Of a stretch of DNA of 45,422 nucleotides, positions 26,598 through 36,500 are shown in pieces. Position 1 is the stretch's first letter; the number at the start of each line of letters is the position of its first letter. The translations under genes and the position numbers were made by a program. Under the pieces are notes generated by a model that saw only the letters and a program-made list of their open reading frames with translations, was not told where the DNA came from and searched no databases. Location of the stretch: positions 1-45,422 of the forward strand of contig JAUIFE010000042.1 of NCBI GenBank assembly GCA_030429565.1, in the 5' to 3' direction. The stretch comes from Holophagae bacterium. Its GTDB lineage: Bacteria > Acidobacteriota > Holophagae > Acanthopleuribacterales > Acanthopleuribacteraceae.

Positions 26598-29500
26598 CTA
26601 ACGGAAACGCGAGACTTTTTCGATGACACCCAAGTTAATGCGTGCCCGGCCCGTGTCCTGTTCCTTTTGGGGCACACTTGCCGCCGCTTTTTCCGCATCG
26701 CATGGCGCCTGCGACGTTCGCAACGCGTGGCTTTCCGTGTGCGTCACACCCACCTGCATCTCCGGCGGGAAGTTCGGATCACCTTCCACCCCCGGTCGCG
26801 CCTGAACCACCGCCAAGCGATCAAAGTGATGGATCATGCTGTTGATCTGCGCCGTGTACGTCGCCGGTTGCCCATGCAACGGCAAGGCGTCCAGCCAATC
26901 GGTTCGATAAGCAAAGGCCTGGCGCCGCGTTTCTTCCGAGAGGTTCGCGTCCATCACTTCCGCGTAACGTTCCTCGTTGAGGATGTTGTTGGGAACCCGC
27001 GCCGGCCAGAAGGTCGGCAGGAAAGGATCGTAGTCGCTGGTGTAACCGTCGCGGCAACTGGCGGTGTCGGTCTGCCACGGAATCGCCATCCAGCGCGTAA
27101 TGCCGCCGGCCACCTGGCCACCCATCAGCGGCCCTTTCGCCAAAGTCAACACATCGCTGTTCATCAAGGGCCCGTAGTACCAACCCGCCTTGGGATCCGT
27201 ATCGGCCGCGTGTTTGAAGCGGAACGGCGCCGTGTACATACCGGTCGTGCGGACCGGCCAGGTCATTTCGCAGCCAGGATGGAACGCATCCGCCAAACAG
27301 AATTCCATCGCCGCGCGCGTGAGCGTCTCCGGTTGCTCGGCCACCGGTACATCATCGATACAGGTCGGTTCGGGACCCTTTTCGCTGCAATAGTCGGCAT
27401 CGAAATCGCCTTCCACCCATTGGTCCAAAAAGGACAGTTGCAAGTCGGACAGGGTGCAGTGTTGGCGCACCGAACCCGAGGGCGGAATGGTAATCGCATC
27501 GCCGTACAGCCACGGCCACAGTTGCGCGGCCTGCGCGCCTGGCACGTCAAAGCGACGGAAGTTGTTGGAGATGGTGCGCCGCATTTCCAGGTTGGCCGAG
27601 GAGGGATCGTTTAACTTGGCGATCCACTGCTCCGTGGTGTAATCGAATTGGCCGCCCCACCCGAAGGCCGCCGCAAAACCGGCGTTGACCCATTGCAAGT
27701 TGGTCATACGCGCGAAGATCGGCAGGATATCGTTTTTGAAGGACGGCCGTTTTGGCCGAATCAAGGTGCCCGCCTGCACCGCCACATCGCGCATCAGGTC
27801 GTACATGGTGCGCACCGATTTCTGCATCGGCGCATAATCCGGCGGCGCGCAAATCACCCAGGCCGGTTCCACTTTGAGGCGTACCCCTTGGTAAACGACC
27901 TCGGCGGTGACGGGTCCGTCGGAAATGTCGTCGTACCAACCTTGGTTGTTGGCAAAAGTGATCGCGAGCTGACCGTTGATGTTGCGTGATTTGCCGTGGC
28001 CACCCAGCATGATCAATCGGCCGAGCTTGTCGGTGCGCATCTCGCCGAGGTAGACCGATTCATCGAAGAACTTACCTTTAAACACTTTGCGCTGATCTTT
28101 GTCGTCGTGGGCAAGGGTTTGCTTTTCGCCGTCGATGAGGAGATTGTCGCGGTCGGCGACGTTGTTGTTGCGCAGCAGCGAGGGCGGCGCCTGGTCTGCT
28201 TCGGGAATGTCGAGCGCGATTTGGAACTCGTACCAAGAGGCTTTTTGGTTGGCTAGGTGGCTGTGCCAGGTGATTTCGGCATTTTTGCGGGTCAGTTCTT
28301 TGACCGCCTTACCCGCCGCGTTAAAACCGTAGATGCGGAACTCGGCCGCCTGCCGTTTGAGCGCGCCGGTTGCGTCGCGGTAGGCATCGGCCGCCGCTTG
28401 CGGGGCCGGGTTGGGGACTTGGGGGCCAAGGAACCAGCCGTCTTCACTGTTGCCGACGCGCATGACCCCAATCGGCGGGTAAATGCCGGCGCTGACGATG
28501 CAATCTGAATCCTCATCGGTGTTGCCGACGAACGGGGGGTTTGGCGTCTCGGGTTCGGTCAGTTGTTGGCCATTGGCCTGGTGGCGTGCCTCGGCACTGG
28601 CCGCATAAACCACGCGGCGCGCTTCGGCGATGCTGCCAAGCGGCTCGTGGGCGGGCGGCGTGCGCCAAATATTAAACGACAGGTTGGTGCCGAAATTTTC
28701 TTGGCCGATGGCGCAAATGTCCTGTTGCGGGAAGGTCACATCGGCGATGCAGATGTAGGGGCTTTCATCGGTGGGCCAGACAACCTGGGCATCGTCCAGC
28801 GGCATGGTGGCCGGGTTGGTGCGCGGCTGGATTTCGAAGCGGAAGGTGGCCGGGCCGTTGCGCAGGCGGCTTTCCAGGTCGAGGCGTAAATAGTCGTTGT
28901 CGGTAAAAGGCGCGCCGCGTTCGGTGCAAGGCGCGGGCACCAAGCGGTATTTGACGATGTGTTGGTCACCCAAACGGAACGGCAAAATCGCCCAATAACC
29001 CGCGCTCAAGCAACTCGCCTCGACCTTGCTCATGGCTTTAATGATGGCGGCGACCTTGGGGTGTTGCGCCAAATAAGCATCGTAATCACCGTCAACCACG
29101 CCGGCCGTGGTGAATTGACACATTTGTTGGGCGTCCGAGGCAAAGAAGCGGTTGATGTTTTGGAAGATAAAGTCGCTGGTGTTGCCTTCGCCGAGCAGCT
29201 TGGGACCGTTGACGCCGAACAGTTTTAAGCCGACGCCGAGGGTGGTGTGCAGGTCGGGGCCGGTCGGCGTTGTGTCGCTGGAGAAACGCGCCACGCATTC
29301 ATAGCTGTCGCCGGCAAAAATGCCGATCCGGTAGCAGGGATCAATATCTTCGCGAATGTTAAAGGTGCCGTTGGCCACGCCGTGTTGCTTGCGGAAAACC
29401 GCACGCTGGGCCGGTTGCTGCCCGTTTTCAATGCGGAACTTTTGGCCCATTTCCACGAACATTTCTTTGAGTCGTTTGGTGACCAACGGGGTGGGACCGT

Positions 29501-29624
29501 CGCTGTTCCAACAAACGACGTCGTTGGCGCCGGCCTTGTTCGTGTCGCCGCCCTGCCCTTTGCCGCTCTTTTTCTTTTTGCCTGCCTTGTCTTTATCCTT
29601 ATCTTTGCCCGGTTTCTTTGCCAT
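26598..29624 (-). CDS. Catalase-fold domain fused to LodA/GoxA-like CTQ oxidase
   Basis: A 1008-residue fusion. Residues 1-35 are Lys-rich. Residues about 40-355 follow the small catalase/SrpA fold: HGVANGTFNI, VARFSSDTTPTGPDLHTTLG, DFIFQNINRFF, AILPFRLGDQHIVKYRLVP and LSFNIW. A candidate proximal heme-ligand pair R336-xxx-Y340 is present. F77 sits where the distal His is expected. Residues about 380-970 match LodA: IGVMRVGNS, ALKRQAAEFRIYGFN, EITWHSHLANQKASWYEF, FCLADAFHPGCEMTWP and RWMAIPWQTDTASC. C776 with W850 (or W845) are candidate CTQ residues. LodA enzymes oxidise amino-acid amines and release H2O2. The LodB-like gene follows by 4 bp. The start ATG has AGGAG 9 nt upstream. The amino-acid substrate is unknown. 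No signal peptide is seen. Confidence 0.85.
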   Translation of the reverse strand: MAKKPGKDKDKDKAGKKKKSGKGQGGDTNKAGANDVVCWNSDGPTPLVTKRLKEMFVEMGQKFRIENGQQPAQRAVFRKQHGVANGTFNIREDIDPCYRIGIFAGDSYECVARFSSDTTPTGPDLHTTLGVGLKLFGVNGPKLLGEGNTSDFIFQNINRFFASDAQQMCQFTTAGVVDGDYDAYLAQHPKVAAIIKAMSKVEASCLSAGYWAILPFRLGDQHIVKYRLVPAPCTERGAPFTDNDYLRLDLESRLRNGPATFRFEIQPRTNPATMPLDDAQVVWPTDESPYICIADVTFPQQDICAIGQENFGTNLSFNIWRTPPAHEPLGSIAEARRVVYAASAEARHQANGQQLTEPETPNPPFVGNTDEDSDCIVSAGIYPPIGVMRVGNSEDGWFLGPQVPNPAPQAAADAYRDATGALKRQAAEFRIYGFNAAGKAVKELTRKNAEITWHSHLANQKASWYEFQIALDIPEADQAPPSLLRNNNVADRDNLLIDGEKQTLAHDDKDQRKVFKGKFFDESVYLGEMRTDKLGRLIMLGGHGKSRNINGQLAITFANNQGWYDDISDGPVTAEVVYQGVRLKVEPAWVICAPPDYAPMQKSVRTMYDLMRDVAVQAGTLIRPKRPSFKNDILPIFARMTNLQWVNAGFAAAFGWGGQFDYTTEQWIAKLNDPSSANLEMRRTISNNFRRFDVPGAQAAQLWPWLYGDAITIPPSGSVRQHCTLSDLQLSFLDQWVEGDFDADYCSEKGPEPTCIDDVPVAEQPETLTRAAMEFCLADAFHPGCEMTWPVRTTGMYTAPFRFKHAADTDPKAGWYYGPLMNSDVLTLAKGPLMGGQVAGGITRWMAIPWQTDTASCRDGYTSDYDPFLPTFWPARVPNNILNEERYAEVMDANLSEETRRQAFAYRTDWLDALPLHGQPATYTAQINSMIHHFDRLAVVQARPGVEGDPNFPPEMQVGVTHTESHALRTSQAPCDAEKAAASVPQKEQDTGRARINLGVIEKVSRFR

Positions 29625-30039
29625 CGCGAAACACTCCTGGGGATGATCCGCATCGACAGCGCAACGAGACTGATCGCACGAAAGCGGTATTTTCCCTAAA
29701 TTTTAGAATCGATAGCCAAAGACTAATTCTTTTGAAAATAGAACGCAACGATTTTGGCCTGGATTTAAATTGGCATGGGGATTAGAATTTTCGCAAAAGC
29801 GGATGCGGGTTTCGGGCGCTGCGATGGGCTTAAGGCCGCCGCCGTCGCGGTGGATCACCGTCGCGAGGTTAGGCGCTCACGAGAACGCGTGCCGTTTGGG
29901 TTTGGTGCCGGTTGGTGGTGGCTTGATGTGTCTTCGCAAGCAAACCCCCAGACACGACGGACAGTCGGCCAGGGGGAAAGCAGACGCGGGACGGGCAATT
30001 CGGCAGGCGAACGCGAGGCTGTCGGAAGGCCAACCGAAG
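29625..30039. other. Intergenic region between oxidase gene and CRISPR leader
   Basis: This 415-bp region should hold the promoter of the minus-strand oxidase operon. I see no convincing gene. An AT-rich stretch near 29690-29780 is a plausible promoter zone, but no clear -35/-10 pair was fixed. Confidence 0.5.
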
Positions 30040-30348
30040 GATAACCTTTTCGGTTATCACTCAATCAAAATGATTGACCTTGTTTTTCGATTTCATGAGT
30101 TACTGACCAAGCAAGCGCTTTAAAGCCAAAGCTTTATCCAATAATTTCTGGTAAAACGCAAAATCGGCAAAAACCCTGCTTTTTGTCTCCATTTGAAATG
30201 ACAGCATAGTCAAGCAATAAACTCATTAAAATCAACAACATCGTCCGCAGCAATCACCACCAACAAAACACTAACGAGATCCAATGCAATATCGGTACAC
30301 TTTTTCAATATTCACAAACCAAGGTTCTATAGTGTAAAATTCGCTAGT
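30040..30348 (+). promoter_or_regulatory. Leader of CRISPR array 1
   Basis: An AT-rich 309-bp leader directly upstream of the first repeat. It aligns with the leader of array 2 across its whole length. Best conserved are CTGGTAAAAC, TTTGTCTCCAT, ATCGGTACA, AACCAAGG and TATAGTGTAAAATTCGCTAG next to the first repeat. The last may include the -10 of the array promoter. Two small hairpins mark the far end: GATAACC/GGTTATC (30040-30058) and TCAATCA/TGATTGA (30061-30077). Confidence 0.85.
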
Positions 30349-32633
30349 CTGTTCCCCGCGCGTCCGGGGATGATCCGGCGGGGTGATTCGGCAATCAGGC
30401 CACTGCCAACTGTTCCCCGCGCGTCCGGGGATGATCCGGCTGGTTTTTCCGGCTTTGAGCTTGCGACCCACTGTTCCCCGCGCGTCCGGGGATGATCCGC
30501 TACCAGCGCCGATGCGGCTACCTCGGCCCCGCTGTTCCCCGCGCGTCCGGGGATGATCCGGCACTCGAGGACCACGGAACGTTTCAGCAACTCTGTTCCC
30601 CGCGCGTCCGGGGATGATCCGCCAGCTCTCGCTCCTTTTGGTCGTCCGAGTTACTGTTCCCCGCGCGTCCGGGGATGATCCGGCACCAACCAGTAGCTAG
30701 CTGAGTGCCGGGCTCTGTTCCCCGCGCGTCCGGGGATGATCCGTCATCATAGCTGACCGAGCTCCGGCAGTCAGCCTGTTCCCCGCGCGTCCGGGGATGA
30801 TCCGATGAAAAACCATGGGAACAACTTGAGCAGTACCTGTTCCCCGCGCGTCCGGGGATGATCCGTTTGGGCAGAGCGACAGTTGGTGTATTTAGAGCTG
30901 TTCCCCGCGCGTCCGGGGATGATCCATCCCAGTAAACCTAGAGGGCTACGAGTTTAGCCTGTTCCCCGCGCGTCCGGGGATGATCCGCCACCTTTTGTTG
31001 AGCTCTGGATTAAGCGACCCTGTTCCCCGCGCGTCCGGGGATGATCCGCCGAAATGGAGCGATACCTCAATGAAAACCACCTGTTCCCCGCGCGTCCGGG
31101 GATGATCCGGGTCATTTCGTACATTATTGTCCTCCGTTGCTCTGTTCCCCGCGCGTCCGGGGATGATCCGCAACCATGAGTTTAAAAACCTTGACCCATG
31201 AGCTGTTCCCCGCGCGTCCGGGGATGATCCGCAACTAGGCGAGGTATCCACGGATGCCGTTGCCTGTTCCCCGCGCGTCCGGGGATGATCCGGCACAATG
31301 ATGTTCAGTTGGGGCGTTTGGCTGCTGTTTCCCGCGCGTCCGGGGATGATCCGTACATCGCGTTCGATTTAGCCACCGGTAAAACCTGTTCCCCGCGCGT
31401 CCGGGGATGATCCGTGATGGCTGGTTTGGTTGTGGCGTATAGTTTACTGTTCCCCGCGCGTCCGGGGATGATCCGGTGTATCCCTGCAGTGCCAAACCGA
31501 CATGACCCTGTTCCCCGCGCGTCCGGGGATGATCCGCCGGCGTGCGAGGTATTGACCGGCACTGAGCGCTGTTCCCCGCGCGTCCGGGGATGATCCGGCT
31601 ATCCACACGCTCGTCACAGGCCAAGATTTCTGTTCCCCGCGCGTCCGGGGATGATCCGACAATGCGTGTCGAAACGGGTACACGGGCATACTGTTCCCCG
31701 CGCGTCCGGGGATGATCCGCCGGCTGCGGTGGCTCGAAAACTTCCGTCAATCTGTTCCCCGCGCGTCCGGGGATGATCCGTCAAGCACTATTGACAAAAC
31801 TTAGTGTTTGTGCTGTTCCCCGCGCGTCCGGGGATGATCCGGCGAGTGGGCCAAGATTGCCCAGTACAATGCACTGTTCCCCGCGCGTCCGGGGATGATC
31901 CGTTTTGGCGCCTGACGAAAACGCCCGGTATGGCCTGTTCCCCGCGCGTCCGGGGATGATCCGTGGGCCATAAGCGCCGGCGTGAGAGGTTTACCCTGTT
32001 CCCCGCGCGTCCGGGGATGATCCATTAGAGCGAGGAAAAACGATGCCATTGCTATCCTGTTCCCCGCGCGTCCGGGGATGATCCGCCTATTTGGGCCATC
32101 AATATGGCATGCCTTTTCTGTTCCCCGCGCGTCCGGGGATGATCCGAGATCAATCTTCAAATCTCAACTGTTACACGGCTGTTCCCCGCGCGTCCGGGGA
32201 TGATCCGGTACCGGAGCGCGAGTGTACCGATCTCATGATCTGTTCCCCGCGCGTCCGGGGATGATCCGCATACCTAGCCACCGGCCGCTCGGATCGAGCT
32301 CTGTTCCCCGCGCGTCCGGGGATGATCCGGGCGGAAGGCGCCCGCCGAAGGGGCTTGGTGCTGTTCCCCGCGCGTCCGGGGATGATCCGCGCTTCGAGCC
32401 AAATGCTTTACTGGCTGTTTGCTGTTCCCCGCGCGTCCGGGGATGATCCGAATGAGTTTATTCTTTTTGTCATAGACCGTGACTGTTCCCCGCGCGTCCG
32501 GGGATGATCCGGTTCTCGGTGTTCCTCTCACGAACGTCGAAATCTGTTCCCCGCGCGTCCGGGGATGATCCGCATTAAGATTGCATCGAGATATTCCACT
32601 CATTCTGTTCCCCGCGCGTCCGGGGATGATTTG
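30349..32633 (+). CRISPR. CRISPR array 1, type I-E-like, 38 repeats
   Basis: The 29-nt repeat begins CTGTTCCCCGCGCG and ends TCCGGGGATGATCCG. Spacers are 32 nt (period 61), except one of 31 nt at 32330-32360. There are 38 repeats and 37 spacers. The repeat hairpin is TCCCCG/CGGGGA with a 6-nt loop, and the length and form match type I-E repeats processed by Cas6e. Repeat 17 (31325) has a T at position 6. The last repeat (32605) has TT in place of CC at positions 27-28, as expected for the leader-distal end. The leader is on the left, so new spacers enter near 30378. No cas gene lies in the window. All spacers look distinct. Confidence 0.98.
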
Positions 32634-32636
32634 GAG

Positions 32637-33596
32637 TACCCACCGTGTTCTTTGGTGGCTGTCCCTATTTGGGGCTTATTTGCCCGACCAGGCATCGCGG
32701 TTTGGGCGTCCCGCCAGGATGGATTGGATCAGATGCGCGGGCTAATAACGAGTGAACCGGAGGATGGTGCCGGCAGCGGCGCTGGAGGTGCCGCCGCGAC
32801 CCATGCCAAAAAGGGGTCTTTAAATGAATGTGAGGCAACGCCGAACCTCATCCAGCGGTGCCGAAGGTACCACACATAACAGCCCAGGGTTTTAACCCTG
32901 GGTGCTCGGGGTTCCCGAACCGCAGGCGCTGGAGGTGCCGGTATTTGAGGGCGCTTGCCTTGTTGCCATGCAGGCGCCGGAGGTGCCGGTATTTGAGGGG
33001 TGCTTGCCTTGTTGCCATGCAGGCGCTGGAGGTGCCGGTATTTGAGGGGTGCTGATGTTTTCGCTACGCCGGCGAGAGGGGAAATCAAGGGGGACGCAGT
33101 CTTTGTGGGGTGGCTCGCAATTATTGCGGTATCCAATGCAGGGGCATGGCGGTTTATTGAGATTTTGTGTGGCACCTTTGGCGCCAGATTTCGGGAACTC
33201 CCGGCACCCAGGGTTAAAACCCTGGGCTGTTATGTGTCGCCCCTTTGGGGCTGCCGGCTGTGGTTCGCCTCACGGCGAACGTTCAAATTAAGCATGGGCC
33301 CGGCATCGCGGTGTGCGCGTCCCTCCAGGACGCGCCGGGTCATTTGCACGACCCGGCATCGCGGTTTGCGGCCATTTTTGGGACACCCACCGTTTTCTTT
33401 GGTCGATTTCCCCATTTGGGAGCATCGATTTGCACGACCCGGCATCGCGGTTTGCGCGCCCCGACAGGACGCACCGGATCAGATGCGCGGGCTGATCACG
33501 AATGAACCGGAGGATGGGACCCGGCATCGCGGTTTGCGGCCGTTTTTGGGACACCCACCGTTTGTGTTGGTCGATGTCCCTGCTCGGCACTTCCCT
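32637..33596. repeat. Dispersed GC-rich repeat, copy 2 and fragments
   Basis: The block starts at the decayed last repeat of array 1 and follows copy 1 (24115-25036) in the same order: TTCTTTGGTG near 32650, CCGCCGCGACCCATGCC near 32792, CCCAGGGTTTTAACCCTGGG at 32883, and GGCTGTTATGTGTCG at 33224. It lacks the 276-bp duplication seen in copy 1. From 33300 to 33596 are partial extra copies of the hairpin motifs (GGGACACCCACCG at 33378 and 33548; GCATCGCGGTTTGCG several times). It ends at the stop codon of the gene at 33597. No gene is supported within it. Confidence 0.85.
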
Positions 33597-36500
33597 TTAC
33601 TCGCGCAGCGGTGTTGATTGGGCGTAGCTGGTGAGGTGCACCTCGATTTGGCTGCACAGCTCTTCGGCCTGCGCCGCGCGCGCCAATCTGACCGCCTCGG
33701 CGGCGAAGCGCTGCGCCTTCTCGAATTCGCCCACTTCGGCGTAGGCCGCCGCCAGGGTGTCGAGCATGCGCGGGTTCTGGAAACCCGACAAACGCGCGGC
33801 TTTTTTGGCCAAGATCAGGGCCTCCGCGCCGTTGCGGAACCGTCCATCATCGTGGGTCGCCAGCAGACGTGCCGTCCGATCCAAAATGTACACGGCCTCC
33901 GGCTCGCGCGCGAGCGCTTCCCGTAACACACGCAATCCCTGGCCGGCGTCGCCGTCGGCAACAAACGCGTTCCCAATCAAGAAGGTCAGTTGGTTGTCGT
34001 CGGGACGGGCGGCGGCGGCAATCCGGTAGTGCGCCAAGGCACGCGCGTAAGTCTCTCTCGCGTAATGGAGATTGGCCAGGTTCATGTGGGCGTCGATGTA
34101 GTCGGGATCAACCGCGATTGCTTTTTCAAAGGAAGCAATCGCCGCCTCGACCTCGGCCATATTTTTGAGCGAAAGCGCGGCGTTATTGTGGGCCTGGGCG
34201 TGATACGGGTTAATCGCCAAACACTTTTCGAAGAAACCCAATGCCTCGCTGTATTTGCCCTTCCGCAACAACACATTACCCATGTTGAAGTAAATATCAG
34301 ACGCACCTGGCCGCGCCAGCAGCGCACGCTGGAAATAAGCCAAGGCTTCGTCCGGCCGATCCATCGCCAGCAGCACCGCCGCCAAGTTATTGTTGGCGTC
34401 GTATGCCAACGGCGCAATGCGCGCGGCGTGACGCAGCAAACGCTCCCCCTCCGCCAAACGGCCGCTTTCCGCTTCGGCCAATCCGCGTTTGGCGTAAACC
34501 ACCGCGGCGGCGTGGCGACCCGCATTCAGGTCCGGCGCCTGCTGCAGCGCTTGATCGATCAGCGTCAGCGCACGCTGTTCTTGGTCGACTTGCCCTGTTT
34601 TCAAGAGCTCCAGCGCCTCCAACAGCACGCTCGCGCCCTGGTAGGATTGCGCCAAGGTGGCTTCGTCAGCACCGCGAACGGTCAACCCCGCCAAGGTCGC
34701 CGGTCGCACCGCACGAATCGCCTGCAGATTGGCAACCACGCGATCCTTTTCGGGCACGCCATGGGCGGCGGGCGAAAAGAATTCCAGAATCGGGTGCTCC
34801 AAGCTGTTGGTCGGTGTGTCGGCCAGCCAAGCACCCAAGGATTGGCTGTCGCCACTAAACAGACTCACGCAGCCATAGGCGTCGAACAGGTTGTAGCGCT
34901 TTAGGTTTTTGGTTTCCGGCGCGTGCAACACGCCTTCCATCGCCGCGAGATTCAGGTCCAAGGGTTTGTGGGTGCCAATCAGAAAAGCGGAATCGGGCGG
35001 CCCCAACCACAGGTAACTCTCGGGAAACACCGAATGGAAACCGGCAAAAATCACCTTCAACTCTTCGGGCGGCACAGCCAACGGTATCCATTGGATCATC
35101 AACCCGTCATCGCTCAACCGTTGTTTGGCCAGCTCGTAATAATCAGTCGAGAAAAAAGCGGCGTTGCCGGCGTGGGCGGTGCGCGACTTGCCATCCGAGA
35201 TCACGGCGTCGTAAGTGGTGTCGGTGCGACGCATGAAGTTGATGCCGTCATCCTGATAGACGTTGACGTTGTCGCGCTTGAGCACCGCACCGTTGAATTG
35301 ATCAAAGTGGCGCGCTGCTTCAATCACCGACGGCGAAATTTCCAGGCAATCGACCTGTTCCACGCCGGCGTGACGGGCCACTTCCCCAATCAAAATACCG
35401 GTGCCCAAACCAATCGACAACACCGTGCGCGGCTGCTGTTCGGCTTTTAACACAAACGGCAGGTGGGCCAACACCTGTTGCTTGTGGTCCACGCCGTCAA
35501 AACTCTCGCCGATCTTAATTTTGTCGACGGTCATCCAACGCGAACCGGCATCCCGCGTGTCTTGCACCACCATCACGTTGGCGACGATGCCCTCCTTATA
35601 ATAAAGCAGGGTCTGGTCGCCGCGGCGCTCGCCGATACGCGCAAAGCCGCCCGGCTGCCAAAAACCCAGCAGCAGCACGGCACCGAGCAGGGTCGCGGCC
35701 ACGGGCCCGTGGAAACGGGTGATGGCAACACGCGCCGGTTTGGGGTACAAACCCCAAAACGCCAGCGACAGGTTGAGACAGGCCAAGGTCACGATCGTTT
35801 TGCGAACGCCCAACCAAGGCAAAAGCAAAAAGCCGGTGGTGGCGGCACCGAGGATGTTACCCAAGGTGTTGCAACCGTAAAGCTGCCCCAGGCGACCGGC
35901 CATGTCCCCCCAACTCGAAGCCCAAATTTTGCCGGCAATGGGGAAGGTCAAGCCGATCAGGGTCGCCGGCAGCAGCACCACCAAACAACTGGCGCCAAAA
36001 CGCGCCGCAACCGGCACAAACCAGCCGCCGGTGAGCGCGGCCAACTTGGATTCACCGACACCGGCACCGAGCGCGGTGATGACCGGCATGCTGAGCAGGG
36101 TGGCAACGGCAACGGCGACTTGAATCCAGCCGAAGACACGCCGTAAATCGTGACTGCGATCGACGAAAAAGCGCGCCAAATAAGCGCCCAGCGTCAGGCC
36201 CAACAAGAAGCCGGCGAGCATGGTGACGTAAGCGTAGGCAGTGGTGCCGACCACTTGCACAAGCGCGCGGGTCCACACAATTTCGAGGCCAAGCGATGAA
36301 AAGCCGGCGACGAGCATCACAGCCAGAAACAACACTGATTGGCTACCATGACGACCCGTTTCGGCGACGGGGCCGGCGTCGGTGGCGACGGGTACGGGTT
36401 CGGCGCCGGCGGCGAGCTTCAGCGCCACCAATCCAATCAGCGTGTTACCGACCACGGCCAACCACAGCGTGCTGTGCAGACCGAACCATCGGATGAACAC

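Noticed and set aside
29637..29650. CTGGGGATGATCCG near the oxidase start resembles the 3' half of the CRISPR repeat
   Set aside because: It is a single short match with no second repeat or spacer-length spacing; it is most likely chance.
30271..32603. Open frames running through CRISPR array 1 with repeating peptides
   Set aside because: They are produced by the repeat sequence itself, with spacers giving random residues. The same applies to array 2.
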